From assembly GCA_963573305.1 (NCBI GenBank), contig OY754336.1, forward strand, positions 13,800,699-13,864,698: a stretch of 64,000 bases of DNA, read 5' to 3'. The translations under genes were made by a program, and so were the position numbers. Shown piece by piece: positions 37,940 through 50,955 of the stretch. The DNA is from Pyrrhosoma nymphula. Lineage: Eukaryota > Arthropoda > Insecta > Odonata > Coenagrionidae. Below the pieces are notes generated by a model. The model was not told the DNA's origin, did not search any database, and saw nothing but the letters and a program-made list of their open reading frames with translations. Within the stretch, counting starts at the first letter, position 1; each line of letters starts with the position of its first letter.

Positions 37940-38879
37940 GCGTGCCCTGGAATTGAGGTCAGTCGGTGTCATATGACGATTCGGAGTGCTCGATGCCTTC
38001 CTCATGGTGGAAGGGGGCGTGGCCCGTAATCTACCACCACTGCCGAATTCTTGCGACTTTTTTCTCACCACGGCCAGTTGAAGCGTGCAGACAAGTCGCG
38101 CGGCTCATGTCTCTCCATTCCATGGGTGGTGGGAGGTCTCTGGCGCAATCAGGACGAAAATCGATATCGATAAACTTTCTCGTTGGAGTTGGCGCGCTGA
38201 TCCGAGCGAGGAAAATCATGATATGGTATCGATGTACAGTACATTCTCGGATTTATCCGAGTTCATAAGAATTTCTTGCATTGATCAGTTCAGCAGTACA
38301 TCTTTCTTGTTCTGTCGCTTCTATCAGCTATGGAGACATATGGCATGGTAAACTATGGCAAATGAGTACAAATTCCCATAGGGTAATGGGTCTGGGCAAG
38401 GAATCGAACCGTGGAACTTCAGATTTCTTGTCCAATGCGCGGATGGCCAACACACCATGCTACTAAGAACTCCCTGATCTGAAGTTACTTTTTGGATTAT
38501 CTGTATGAACCAGGGATAAGATAACGGTCCCTTTTTTCTCGTTAACGTTATCGTTATCCAAAACGCTCCTCAGGTAGACTGTGCCACTATATCTCCCCGT
38601 TTGAAAATTGAAAACTTATCAGAGTTCATCCTTCGTGACCTATGTCTAATTTTGTGAGGTTGACCAGTTTTACCGATTGAATTCAGCTTTTACATTCCTT
38701 TACTTAAATCATTCCAGTATTTATCCCCGTTGATGATTTTGAATATGGCACGCTATCTTTGTAGTGTCCTTCTATTTTCCAGCGAAGTTCAATTTAATGT
38801 CCTGAATGTTACACTAATTTTTCCTGTCTTCCTAATACATATATGGTAGCCTTCCTTTGAGCCATTTCAATTTATTGGA
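37940..38879. other. Gene-free sequence
   Basis: Holds the SINE piece at 38391. The ORFs near 38000-38350 are short and overlap on both strands. Confidence 0.5.
38391..38466 (-). repeat. tRNA-derived SINE piece, minus strand
   Basis: Minus strand reads AGCATGGTGTGTTGGCCATC (A-box region) and CACGGTTCGATTCCTTGCC (B box). Similar to 9431-9490. Confidence 0.55.
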
Positions 38880-39706
38880 GTTCGTCCGCTATCCGCACCC
38901 TAAATCTTTGTTGAAATATGTGCCAACATATGTACAGATCACAATCAAGATCAGATCGATTCAAATTAATATTGTATTCTCTTTCCAGACCTTTTTTCCA
39001 TTGAAAAATGCAAAATGTTTGCATTTTTAATATTTATTTCCATATCGTTTGATTTTACCCTGATTAACTTTTGCCTTACTAATATCATCTTGCATTGCAT
39101 CACAGTCAATGACGGAGTAAATTTGCCTGTATACTATTTAGTCATCGGCGGATAGATTTTTTTGAGTAATCCAATTACCATAGAAATGACAAGAGGACCA
39201 AGCATACTCCCCTGAGGAACCCTGGAACTGACAGTAGTTTCGGTGGATATTTACTGACCAACGCGAATGCACTGCTATCTACATTGCAGGACGACTTCCG
39301 TCCATTGTGATACCCTGTTATCAATATTGAGTTTCGCTAGTTTTCCTAAAATTTGCCTTTGAGAACCTTTTCGAAGGCTCTGGGAATTTCAAGTGCTGCT
39401 GCATCGACGTCTTTGCCTTTGTCCTCAAAATCTGATACATTCTGGCATAGACAAAGTAACTTGTTCGCAAAAATATCCCTTGCAAAAGCCATATTGTATT
39501 TTCAATAGCCAGCAGCAGTTATGCAAATGTTTTGCTACAATAGGCTTCATTATTTTACATGCTGCAGAGATGGTACCAACGGGGAGAGAGTTCTCAATTG
39601 TAAATTTATTCCCACCATTAAAAAGAATAATTTCAAGTGACGTGGAAGATGGTCCAGGACCGAATTTAGAAAGTAGCTGAGGGACCATGACGCCTAACAG
39701 CAACAA
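38880..39706 (-). pseudogene. LINE reverse transcriptase fragment, decayed
   Basis: Minus-strand frames give, in order, residues like AACKIMKPIVAKHL and IQYGFCKGYFCE (fingers region, QHGFRKG-like), VDAAALEIPRAFEKV (LDFSKAFDKV-like, 39360-39410), VPGFLRGVCLVLLSF (SGVPQGSVLGPLLF-like, about 39180-39225) and ADD with IVYRQI (FADD-like active site, about 39141). Stops and frameshifts break it throughout. The motif order and wording fit Jockey/CR1-type non-LTR elements; I cannot assign a clade. Confidence 0.8.
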
Positions 39707-42700
39707 AAGATTTGAGAAAGAAAAAGAAGAGTGGAAGATGGTTGTCAGTTATCGTGTGATTGCCTCTAAACCTAGTTTAAGTTTGCCTTCAGATTTGTTG
39801 CTTTGTAATGTCCTGATATACTGTGTGGACGCCGTCTGAGGGAGTTAAGCCATGAGTTGACACTGTCCTTCAACTTCTCGCCGGCAAACCTCAGTGACCC
39901 TACACTTTTTTGCATTAAAAAAATGATTTCATGGCACAAAGCAGAGCTTTATGGAGGATGATCAAACGACCTCCATTTAGAAACTAGCCTGTAGTCTTTA
40001 TGTGCTTTGTGCCTGGAGGAGTTCTACGACGAGGGTATTAAATAGCTCATTCACCGATATGACTGGTGCGTTCATATTGCCGGAAAATATGTTAATAGTA
40101 AATTCAAGTCACTTAAAAAATCAATCCTCAATAATTGTGGGTGTTTTTTGAAATTTCGAAAGGAGCTTACTTTCCGAAACGCCCTCGTAACTTGCAAGAA
40201 TTCCACGAAGTTCTGCGATGCATATGTATATGTCCGGAGCTTGTTGGTAGGAGAATGCAAGTATTTCTCATAGCATGGCGAGGCTACGTTGGAGATTTTT
40301 TTTGTGTGGATGCCGAAACGTTTCTTTCTTGATTAATTCATTCCTTCAAGACGGTGTGTGGCTCTCTCGGCACCTCGGCGAGCGAGCGAAGGGAACTGCC
40401 CGAGGCGGCACGATTCCGTAGTTCTCTTTTGAAGACAGCGGCGCATTGTACCGCGAGGCAGGGTGCGTGTCCCTACTCTAGATCGGCAGGAATGCGGTTC
40501 GGGATTTAATATCACCCATACAACTGTGTGTGCGTTGTGGATAGACGAGAGTGTTTGCGGTGAGCTTTTTGTATGCAAAAAAGTAGCTTAAACCAGCAAA
40601 TTTCGCTTAATTATCCAGTAATTTAAACCATGAAAACGTGAAAACTTATATGAAATTTGTGAAAAATGTGCAATCCGTTTATTTTGAAGGCACATCGACT
40701 GATCGATTGATTTCTTGCCTTGTTATGCTGTTATATGTAATTAATGCCTTGTTAACTACCAATGTTCTCTGTTTTTTGTGTTAAAATTCATGGAAAGTTC
40801 AAGTCATCTGTGTAATTTATTAAAAATGTTGGCTAATTAGCAATATTTGTACCGCATACCCGGTGTATTTACTGCTAAATAAAAATGATTTTGTGCTAAA
40901 AAAAACTCAGCTTCCCCTTCCGATTCCTCACAGAATTATTGCACCCAAATACTTCGCAATAAGACATTGCCAGGGATTCCGGGCACGAGGTGTAGATGAA
41001 CGAGAGTTAACTCTCAAGTTCAATCACTTCAAATACGCTAAAATCTCACAATGGCTGAAAACAGCTATGGCATGCAATCCTAGTGACATCGCAGACTTGG
41101 ACAAAAGCGCATCGGAGCGCGTCGACAGATGCGCAACGACCTACCTTGTATTTGTAATACCATGGTATTAGAGACGCTAGAGGCATCCTTGCAAATAAGA
41201 AAAAAGAATTTTTTTATTTTAAAGATGTTTCAATTTACTCGAGGAAGGAAAATATTTGTGAATAACCTAGTTTTCTACAATCTATTTCAAATAGGTAATA
41301 TTAGATCTGAGTTGTCGGTAACTCCTAGGAGTCTTCATAATGTCCAGAATGAAATTAGGTATAGCGATTTGAGTACAAAATAGCTATCGGCAGTAGGTAC
41401 ATACAATATGGACCGTGTGAGAAACTTTGACCCCCAGGGGATTTCCTGCTGCCCCCTAACATTGATAAATTATGAGTAAATAGCAATTACGGTCCATTAA
41501 GTTATATGAATTGGAAGATGAAGACAAACATTTTTGTTTCCGATTTTTTTCGAAATTTCCCTTCCACATTTCCGAGTTTCCTAATTCGAGGCAACTATAT
41601 AGGTTGTTTTTTTATTTTCATTTCGAAATTTCGTTGCCAGTGAGATAACTTGTCTAAAGTGAACCTGCTGTGTCATTCGTGAAAATTATCGAGTGCGGCG
41701 AAGCATGACATGCGCATTTGTGAGATCTCATTTTACGGTAACATTTAGTCTTTATACTTGGATTTTAAGGGAAACTGTTTTCAGCAACACTACATTGTGT
41801 TTTTGGTTATAAGTGAGTATTCTCAGCGTAAGTGACACTTTCCTCAGTAAATGTATTTGTTTTGCAAATAAATTTACATTTGTTTTGCAAATACATACTG
41901 AGAATAACCTGAAAACGTACTTGTACTGCAAAATAAAATGCTTTCCATTTTTATTTTCCCATTCAAGTGCTAAGGAATCATAAAATGAAGACTTAGAGTT
42001 TGGTGGATGCTCTACATAATTTTCAACACTTGATAATGATATAATACATCGATAATTATCGTAACATTAAATGATATTTAAGTTTAAAACTACTAGCAAT
42101 TCCGTTACGCCCTCTACGATGCTTAATCAGTATTCAGGAAGTTCCTAAGATTTCATATAAACATATATGCAGTACCAGCCCCGCTAAATTCTCTCCGTAA
42201 ATGGCTATTCAGGCTCTGCTGTGGCAACCGTTATTCAAAATTTTACACTGCATAAAGCGAGTCTATGTTTATGTATCTATGTTTTGGCAATTATTTGTGG
42301 ACGCGAGTCTGTCTTTGTGGTATCAGTAGTATTCGTTACATCAGGATGAAGGCATTTGTCACGTGATTATGTATTTTAACTGCCATATTTCGTTTGCACC
42401 AAAGCCGCAGCTAATAGTGCCGGCTTTTATCTTTTATTAATCTCCTTATGAGGCTCCTATTGAAAGGTGATTCATTCCGAACGGTCGTTGCACTTTGGGA
42501 ATCTGCGGCGAAACCTGCTTGAATGGCCCCAGGGGATGTATACGTCTGGAGAGGAAAATGCGAAGCTCGGAGTCTAGACTTGCCCGCAGTCCATCCAAAT
42601 CGTTGGAGCTCTCTAGTTTATTTTATTTCCTGTCCGAAACCAACGTCTGAGTCATCAATTTCCTATGGAAATAGTTAAGTTTATTGTGTTTATTATTTGT

Positions 42701-43089
42701 TATGGTGTTACACTCGCTATGTACTAAGAAAATGGCAGCGAAATGCAGTAGGATCAACGAGCGGCCCAGAAATAATCATGTCTTCCTTGTTATGCTGCAT
42801 CTGATTCTGGGTTCTCTTTTCAAAGACAAAATATTTCATTCAATTGTCACTCAGCCATGTTTTACTATCAACTTGACTTTGGAACAATTACCTGTTCAAT
42901 TAAAAATGAACTAGAAAAGTAACCGCACTTTATAAATCAGTGATGTCTATAAAAAATCTGAAATTTACGGTATAACAGTAGTCTTCATCTTCCTCTTCTC
43001 TTTTCTGGTGTAAGATGTAACAATCCTTCAAAATTGTAATGAAAGAAACAGAAAAAATAAGGCTAAAGATAAATGACACGAAACGGATC
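39707..43089. other. Gene-free sequence with a GC-rich patch at 40340-40510
   Basis: No gene recognised. The GC-rich patch carries an 81-codon minus-strand ORF of no known family. A small inverted repeat lies at 41843. Confidence 0.5.
41843..41902. repeat. Small inverted/direct repeat cluster
   Basis: CTCAGTAAATGTATTTG at the left is inverted as CAAATACATACTGAG at the right, and ATTTGTTTTGCAAATA occurs twice between them. Probably a tiny foldback relic. Confidence 0.5.
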
Positions 43090-43730
43090 ACATATATTTT
43101 ACTGTAAGTCCAAATGAAATTATAGGTCCTCTACAAATAGATGGGCACGAATTTGAAAAAGTAGATACTTTCGAATGCGTCGGAGTAATTACATCAAATG
43201 ATAATACAGAAGGATCAGATACATAAAAAGATTAAATATATCAAATAGATGCTTGTATGAATGCAACAGAATTCTATCTTTGAAATCACTGTCACACAAA
43301 ACAAAAATTACACTGTGCAAAACAATAATTTTCACCGTACTGCTATACGGTACCGAGACGTGAAAACTGAGTAAGAGTGAGGAGAAAAAGATTAGTGTTT
43401 GAAATTAACATATTACGGAAAGTCTACGTACCCACATATGAACAAGGAAATTGAAGAAGAAAGTATAATGGGGAAATCAGAGACATAATAGTCGATATAA
43501 TTAGTGAGATTAAGTGCAGAATAATCAGATGGGCTAGGTACATACTGAGAAATGAGGAGGGATTTGGGCTGGAGGAGGTATTGCAAATAAATCCAGAAGG
43601 AAGACGACCCCGGGGAAAACCTCGACAGAGCTGACGGAGTCAGGTTAAGACCGAATTGAAGTAGGTTGGAGCTGCAGAAGAACACCGATCCAGATGGAGG
43701 GGATATGTTGGTGCGGTTAAATATCAACTC
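43090..43730 (+). pseudogene. LINE reverse transcriptase C-terminal relic
   Basis: Reading through stops gives KVDTFECVGVITS (FxYLGxxIS-like), SLKSLSHKTKITLCKT, VLLYGTET with the following Trp changed to a stop, then RWARYILRNEE and INPEGRRPRGKPRQ (RWxGHxxR...RPRGRP-like). This is the thumb and C-terminal part of a non-LTR element reverse transcriptase. Multiple stops mean it is an old copy. It lies 300 bases upstream of the mariner. Confidence 0.75.
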
Positions 43731-44037
43731 AGATATAGATGGTCCTGAGAGTAAATAAAGTAGTCTATATTTCAGTGCAAATAGGTGGGAATACCGAAAT
43801 TATTATTATTTTTATGTATTTAATCCATGGAGTCTGCCTAGACATAGGCTATAGGTTTGCATGTTTTCATGGTAGCCGTTCATTCTTTTATGGTGCCGCT
43901 TATACTTGTACAACCATAATTACAATTTAATTTCAATCTAGTGTGAGCTTGTTTATGGAGTAATTTATGTAGTGCATTTAAAAGTGTCAATCGTTTCTTT
44001 ATGCAAAAGAGGAGCCACACACATGTTACCCATTATA

Positions 44038-44637
44038 CGAGGGCCGTTTTTTTCAACCTCCGATAGGCTATAAATGAAAGACAAGTTCATGTAAAACAAT
44101 CATTACCAAAAGTTTGGTACATTTACGGTTACTTTTCAATATTATCACCGAATAGATTAAGACATTTAACATATCTGTGAACAAGTTTTCCAATGCCCTC
44201 TTCAAAAAATGTTGCCGCCAGTGAATTAAAATGAGCATTGACGTTGTTTTGAAGATCTTCATTGGTTTGGAAGCGCTTCCCTCCTAGCCATGTCTTCAGC
44301 TCAGGAAAAAGATGAAAGTCACTGGGTGCTAGGTCAGGACTATGCGGCGGATGATCGAAAATGTCCCATTGAAATTGGTCGAGGAGCCGTTGAGTTGCAC
44401 CAGCAGTGTGTGGACGAGCATTGTTATGGATCAGAACGGTTCACACTTGGCGGGAGAATCAATGATGGCGTCCATGTTTACGTGGTTGTAGTGGAACGCA
44501 AACTGACGCTTTGATGTCGACAATGGCGGAGTGTGTAGTGCGAGAGTTGCGCAGTTGCCTACAGCACATTCCCGCTTTCTGCCGCTCGCGTGGCATCCAT
44601 ACTGGGTGATCGGAGGTTGAAAAAAAAACGGCCCTCG
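44038..44637 (-). mobile_element. Mariner element, internally deleted (600 bp)
   Basis: Inverted ends of about 30 bp begin CGAGGGCCGTTTTTTT and contain CAACCTCCGAT. TA lies on both sides (44036-44037 and 44638-44639), as expected for Tc1/mariner target duplication. The minus strand reads a 5' UTR of about 160 bases, a transposase start MDAIIDSPAKCE, then, after a deletion junction near 44438, the C-terminal third of a mariner transposase. It has MITE-like size while still showing its parent. Confidence 0.9.
44129..44475 (-). pseudogene. Mariner transposase fragments (DD34D type)
   Basis: On the minus strand, ATG at 44475 opens MDAIIDSPAKCEPF and then a stop. The downstream frame 44437-44129 is open for 102 codons and reads HNNARPHTAG, HPPHSPDLAPSDFHLFPELK and KCLNLFGDNIEK before TAA. 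HNN replaces the usual HDN, so the second catalytic Asp is Asn. The Asp of APSD lies 34 residues beyond, which keeps DD34D spacing. The first catalytic Asp is in the deleted part. The junction shifts frame. Not functional. Confidence 0.88.
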
Positions 44638-45114
44638 TATATCTGGAATCGCTTTTAAAGAGGCGATGGGAACTAGAGTTAATATGTTCTCGCGGGAAAG
44701 GATTATCTGAACGTGCTCATCAACTTTCTTTAAATACGACCATTAGAGGAGTCCTTCATGGGAATATCCTTCACTCGTAGCTTTGAGGCAATCTGGCGAA
44801 AAGATGTTGACTTGACCCAGCGTGAAATTTGATGCATTGTTCTGTCTTCGCGATGAACACATTCTTCACATCCCATAAGCCCTTTTAAATGTCCCAAAGT
44901 TAATTCAGTCCCGTGTGTTGTTTGGCTTCTTGTGATGGTAACTCCCCACTGAGGTTATTTGCGTATTTAAATATATGTGAGTTGTTTTGTAATTAAGGAT
45001 TATTTGAGGACCACAACATGGGCGGAAAGAAACCTTGCGTTGGCGTTAGCCTTCCTCTAACGAAAGGAAGAGGTCGGCAGTTTAACAATCCATCTGGCGA
45101 ACGAAGTGCTTGCG

Positions 45115-45225
45115 TTTGAAGTGCTCTCCACCTTGCTCCTAAGTAAGGATCGGGATTCCGGTGAAAATTCTGGTATTCATACTCGAATCCTCGGGATGGG
45201 AGTCCAGTATTTAAGCCGCTCTCAA
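45115..45225 (-). repeat. SINE-like repeat, family B, copy 1
   Basis: Shares AAGTGCTCTCCAC, then TAAG..GGATCGG, with 55520-55650. On the minus strand a B-box-like GAGGATTCGAGTATG follows an A-box-like AGCGGCTTAAAT. tRNA-derived SINE is the likely class. Confidence 0.5.
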
Positions 45226-48071
45226 TCCAAATGCCGTTGATTTCGTAACTATTTGACTGTCGTTGGCTCATAAACATGAAGAGAAAAAAGTCACTATCAT
45301 AAGTAAGACGTTACGAGTGAGCAAAAATCTTTTTCAGTACATATCATGCTTAAGCTGAACTACCTGCGTGTAGTGGCTGTCCGAAAATGTCATGATAGAG
45401 TTGTTTACCTGCTAATCTGCGTTTATCGCTCCAGGTGCGTTAAGCTAAAATATACGATGTGAATTACAAGTCACATTATTTGCTATTGAATGTTTCTTTT
45501 TCTGCATTAAAGCTCATATGACACCGGCTTTGGGTGTATTTATTCAGTATTTGGCTGGTGTTAACCTTATCACAAACTTGAATATTCCTATTGTAATCAT
45601 TGATTTCTGGCTTTTTTTCTCTTTTAAAAACGTTTGCATGTGCTAATTTGCAAGTTTTAATTTCCACATGCATCAGTGTTCTTTTGAAGGCCAAATAATT
45701 AGTGAATTGAAAATTTGTTTAGATTCATCGTTGGTGCCTGTAACGAAGGATAATTTGACCGAAACCCATTCCTTGAAGCCTTTACTATTGCGAAACCGCA
45801 CTCCTTGACTCTTTTCCCTTCTTTCAAAACCGTCTGCTATCATGTCCCGGGCAGCGCAACCTCATATAAAATTTGGCAAGACGTCCATCCCTTCCCCGGA
45901 TTCATTTCCGAAAATTTTAAGCATGCGGTCCACTCTGATTGAGCAAGCAAACAATGGTCCCGCTCCAAATATATCCAACTCGACGACACAAAAGCTCAGA
46001 GCAGCGGCGAGGTGTGTTGTGGGTCTCGCCCTTCAGCCTCCTCAGCACCCGCTTCAAATGTGCACGCCACTTTCTCACAGGGACCTGAAACTGAGCCACT
46101 GCCTCGCTCAATAGAGGCGTTGTCCCGTTGGGTGACGCGCGGAATCCACCCCCGCCACACCCGCCATCTACCGCCCCTACGCGTCAACAATTGCCCCCCG
46201 CACCAGATCCACCCTTAAGGCGGTTCCAACGTAAGATGACTTAAATGACATTTTACTATAATTTTAATACACTCTGTCAACTTTTAGAATAACTTGTACT
46301 CTATCTGATATAAACAAGAAAATGTTTCCTCTCCACGTTATTTTATTCTTTAATTGAACTGGAAATTCCATGGTGTTGAATGGGAGAAACAAGGGGGAAA
46401 ATAGTATTTTCCCACACAACATAAATGCCATTTTTCAGAAAACTAGGTATATGAAGCAAAACATCCCTATAAATAAAATAAAAATAAAATATAGACATCT
46501 TACCACATTATTTTGTGAGTTATTGGCCAATTACTACGATATTTGCAGTCAAAAGGCGGTAATTCCACAGAAATGGCGTAGCAGTAAGCTCATATGGCTG
46601 AAAAAGTGTTCATTCAAAAATAAATTTGCGGAATGATCTTCATATTTTTTACCTTAATTTTGATTTTTAATAGGTAACGAGTGCCATCGCCGAAAGCAGA
46701 ATTTTTAAACCAAATATGTAAACAAAAAGGAAGAATTTATCATCAGTTTGGACTCACACAGTCGCGGTGAGACCTCCTTAAGACCAAGTTGTATTTTCCC
46801 AGACACCTCACCCACCCCTCTCATCCCGCGAGACGAATTCCAAAAAAATAACGAAATCAGTTTCGCAAATGCGTTTTTTGGAAGCGTTCCTCCTGCGCAG
46901 TTTGGGTGACGACACGCCCGTCTCCTCCGCCTCCCATTCCTATGGAAATTAAAGAAAATGAAGCAGCGGCGATGGGCATTTGGCGAGGATTCTCTCACGC
47001 AGCGCCCAAGAGGAGTGTGAGCATTCATTGGGCTTGGCTCACGCGAGTATATGCGAGTGTCATGAACGCTGAATGATCTCGGATTCCCATGGATGCCCGT
47101 GGACGAAAGAATTCTTTTGTGCCTTTCCATCCTCGACCTTACACTCCTCACATCTTCAAGATCATCATGGATTAGCTTAGAAATTTTGTGGATGGAGCCT
47201 TGTAGCAAGGATAGCTCACAAGAAATAAGTGAAGAAATACATAAATTATGCAATCGGTCAAATTGAGGGGATCCGTTATGCAGTATTTGTATGCTCATGT
47301 ATGTTGTACAAAAAATGAATTCACGGACGAACTGTGTTTTTAAAATAACATCACCTTATCTTGATAGAATATAGACCTCTATCAGAGTTTTTACGCATGG
47401 TAACTCAATTTTTTAACTTATTACCGTATCAGAATATCGAGGTAGAGAAGTCCTGGTTTCATTTTTCTAAATGCTTTATATTTGTAGCTTAGAAATTGAA
47501 GTATTCCTGGTCTGTAAAGCGAATTTCGTGTTTTTCCTGTTTTAAATTTTAACTATTTTCCTAAATTTAAGATCTCAGTTTCCTTAGACATCGAAATGTG
47601 ATTTGATTCATTATATTATTTTAATGATACACTCAAAGTCTATCCTTTGCGTTGACTAAGGCCTTCTGCTGCAGTCCATTTTATGTTTACCCATGCTAAG
47701 GAAAGTAAACAATCATTATTTTATATAGTAGTGCTATAAATAATTTGAGAGATATCTTGAAGATTTTTTCTTTCATTATTAAGAAAAACTACTCAGAAAG
47801 AAAATGTTTTTTGCTATTTTTCATATTCGGTCAACTTACGTGCAAATTTGCCACGTTGAATGTTCATCGTTTAAAAAAAGTTGGTGTGCTTAAGACCACA
47901 CGGGAGAAGAGTAAACTTCTATGGCGATATTCTGATAAATATAATATATAAAAATACTATGGAAAGTATTTTGGGTATAAAAGAAATACATACAGCATCA
48001 GCACTGCGCGCTCTTCCGCGCTCTGCTGTAGCTAATACACATATACCTACTATATTACTATATGCATAGCC

Positions 48072-48115
48072 GAGCGTGACGTGAGAAAAAGAGCGTGACG
48101 TTCAGGAGCGTGACG
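48072..48115 (+). repeat. Three GAGCGTGACG units
   Basis: Exact decamers at 48072, 48091 and 48106. Each holds a TGACG core of the CREB/ATF type. No gene is visible close by, so function is unknown. Confidence 0.6.
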
Positions 48116-49016
48116 CCCAGAATCCGATTTACCGCCTGCAGAATTTTCTGTGCGTGGTGCGTGCCTATAGAAGTTTACACTTCACAAACACTTTGCTATT
48201 GTGCACCAAGCCACTGTCTGTTCTCTAAATCTCTGCCCGTTGTGACGGTAATTTCACCTCCTAGCTCCTCCTTTCCATAATATCCACCGTTGTTTCTCCT
48301 GCCAATGACTTCACGATAACCGCCAAGTCTCAAGTCACGACGGGATGTAGGCGGGCCATCTCCCGCTTTGTTTTGCTTTTGGCGTCCCGACGGAAGTTTA
48401 TCCGGCAAACTGGTTCCGCGGTCGCTTTCGTGAACGGGCGTGACACACTCTCATGGCGTTATACCTATCTTCTGGATGATCCGGCGGGCTCATTCAACGC
48501 CCTAAGCTTCGGAGGACGTATTCTAGGTGTAGTGATTCCTTATGATGATATGCATTCTTTCAGGTTGCCTTAAACATATTGTTGCAAATTTTATTTTTTC
48601 GCGTTACAATGCTCCAGCCATGATATTTACATTCTTCATAGCGTGTATGATTCAGTCTTATTCTTATGGATTAGTAATTTAGCAATTGAAAGAAGGTTAA
48701 TATGAAATTGAACATTTTTGAGGCTTTTGTCGTGTTGACAATAGACGTTTTATTTTACAGACATACAAATTTCGATATTGTATATAGCTTTTTCATGGCA
48801 ATGCTCTTCACTTACACTTACGTTAAGTATATGCACTGCATGTTGCGCAGACGCATAAAAAAATTTATTTGACACATTTTCATGTGCAAATATCAATATT
48901 CCTTATTTTTAGATACCACTCTTAAGAATACATACTTCCATATATTGAACGAACAGCCCATCAGCAGCTACTAGATAAGCTACCCGTGATTATCTACATA
49001 TATTAATTTTGTAGCG

Positions 49017-49035
49017 TGTCAGTCAGTCAGTCAGT
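49017..49035 (+). repeat. (GTCA)n microsatellite
   Basis: About five tandem GTCA units. Confidence 0.8.
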
Positions 49036-50753
49036 CATTCTGTATCCTTTTTGTTTATTTCTCTCTCAAGTTTTGAGCTAGAGAAATGAGGTTTGATGCA
49101 TTAAATGTGGATTCTCTGCCTGTATGATTTGGTAGTAGTTTTGGATTTTTAGCAGTTGGTGGTGCAAAGAAAAATTAAAAAAACTGTGTTTTTTGAGAGT
49201 TTAAATTTAGTTAGATTCCGGGGACTAAAGTTTTTCGGGACTCCTGGGTTCACATTTTGAGAGCGATCCTATCTTTCTCAGGACTTCTGGGTTCACTTAG
49301 TTATTAAACTCATCATCCGTAAAAACTGAATAACACAATTGTTTTTCTGTTTTGGGGAAGTAAAATTGCCAGTGAGGCACCTAAAACAATGCAATGTGCA
49401 AAAAAGTTTTTTAGTCCAAAATGTTTACTTATGTTTCAAAAACTATTGTCAATGTTTTTTTTCATTTTTGGGAAACATATACACTCATTTATCCACATTT
49501 CTCACTGCTTCCACTTGAGTAGTGCAAAAAAAGGAAAAACACCAAGTTCTCCTCAAGAGCACACCAGACAAAGACTACCTGCAAAGCAGGCAGCAGATCT
49601 GCTAGTCATTACATTTAATGCAATTTAATTATGATGCCCGGAAACACCCTCCTTCGCGCCGAGTTACGCATTTACATTGCATTTGATATTTTCCACAAGC
49701 CACTAATTTTTAAATAGAATTTGGTTTATGAAATATGCCCACTTGTAAAGGTTCATCACTAACTAATTGCTGATGACACCATCTCCTACTGAGGCAGTCA
49801 GTCACATGCGGCTGATTTCAATGGAAAGTAATGGCAATGACATTACGTCTTCTTTAACGCCAGTCTGGTAGCGCATCGAGGGCGAATCAATTAGTCATGC
49901 TGGTTAAACGCTCGTTAATGATTTGTTGGCAGAAAAAGAAGCAGTAGATATAAGTGAAAAACCTTGCTATTTTCACGTGATTTTCCATGCGAGCGAATTG
50001 CATTTAGCAATTTATCATCTTCTCCTTTCGAAAATGGCATTGATTCTCATTACACCTGCGTCGTGGATGCACTGCGCTTATTCCCGACCCCTGTGGCGTA
50101 AGTTAAGTCGTAAGTTAGTCTTCATCATGTGGAGGTGCCTTCGAAGTCTCTCGTTATTTCCATGCATAAAATAGTTAAGTGAATGCCTGATTACCGTGTG
50201 GAAGATGCTTTTGGAAAGTATTTCCAGTAGAGTCTGCTTTTATGCCGCCGGAAAACTGGTTGCGAGTATAATCTATTCTCTTTTTTACTACTACTACTAC
50301 GAAGAACCCATAGCCGTCTCCTTATTCATTTAAATATTCAATCGCCTACGTCGTGACAGAAAAGATGCTGTTTCGGTTAACAGTTGAGCTATAAGGAAAA
50401 AATAGTCCTCGCCCGCTCTTCATGCATACTATGTTTGCCAAGTTCGGGTTTGGGTTATGAGTTTGCATCGCTGGCATCCGTGTTCGTGTAGTATCGTGAA
50501 CTGGATTTAAATATGGAAAAAATGAGATTGAATTTTTATCAAGATCTCCCAGTCTCATATGTTATGTAACATCTCACGTAGGATATATATGTAATTAGTT
50601 CGCTATCGAGTGACCACTGACGGAAGCGTCAAATTAAATTTGTTTTAAATGTGTCATAATGTCCTTTGGTTCCCCAGCGACAAAGGATTAGCAATTAATC
50701 CCTTACCAGAAGTCTGTTCATTAACTTTGTGCGAAGTTAAGTTCAGATAAGTT

Positions 50754-50955
50754 AATAAGAACTATGACGATGCAATTTTCCACATAAAAATGTTTTTAAT
50801 CGACCCGGGTTTCGATGCACTGCATCATCAACACCTGATGATGATGCAGTGCATCAAAACCCGGGTCGATTAAAAACATTTTTATGTGGAAAATTGCATC
50901 GTCATAGTTCTTATTATGTTCAGATTCCACAACATCTCGCCCGATTCCTTCCTTT
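50754..50955. mobile_element. Foldback element, copy 2 (near-perfect palindrome)
   Basis: Left arm 50754-50830 and right arm 50836-50915 are almost exact inverted copies with a loop of about 5 bases. They contain GATGCAATTTTCCAC and CGACCCGGGTTTCGATGCAC as in the element at 18178. On the right, sequence to about 50955 (GATTCCACAACATCTCGCC) matches the flank left of the first element (18150-18177) in inverted form, so the family end lies further out than the palindrome. Confidence 0.88.

Larger units (their letters stand above)
44640..50753. other. Gene-free sequence between mariner and foldback copy 2
   Basis: Includes the family-B SINE copy at 45115, the GAGCGTGACG repeats and a GTCA microsatellite. 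The 197-codon minus-strand ORF at 46705-47298 is the longest here. It has no recognised domain, and its basic Arg/His patch follows from local composition. I do not call it a gene. Confidence 0.45.

Noticed and set aside
38391..38466. Possible tRNA gene on the minus strand
   Set aside because: A and B boxes are present but the arms do not pair well, and a related sequence occurs at 9431. SINE is the better reading.
46705..47298. 197-codon minus-strand open frame
   Set aside because: No recognised family, no promoter or splice context, and an irregular composition. Kept as unexplained, not as a gene.
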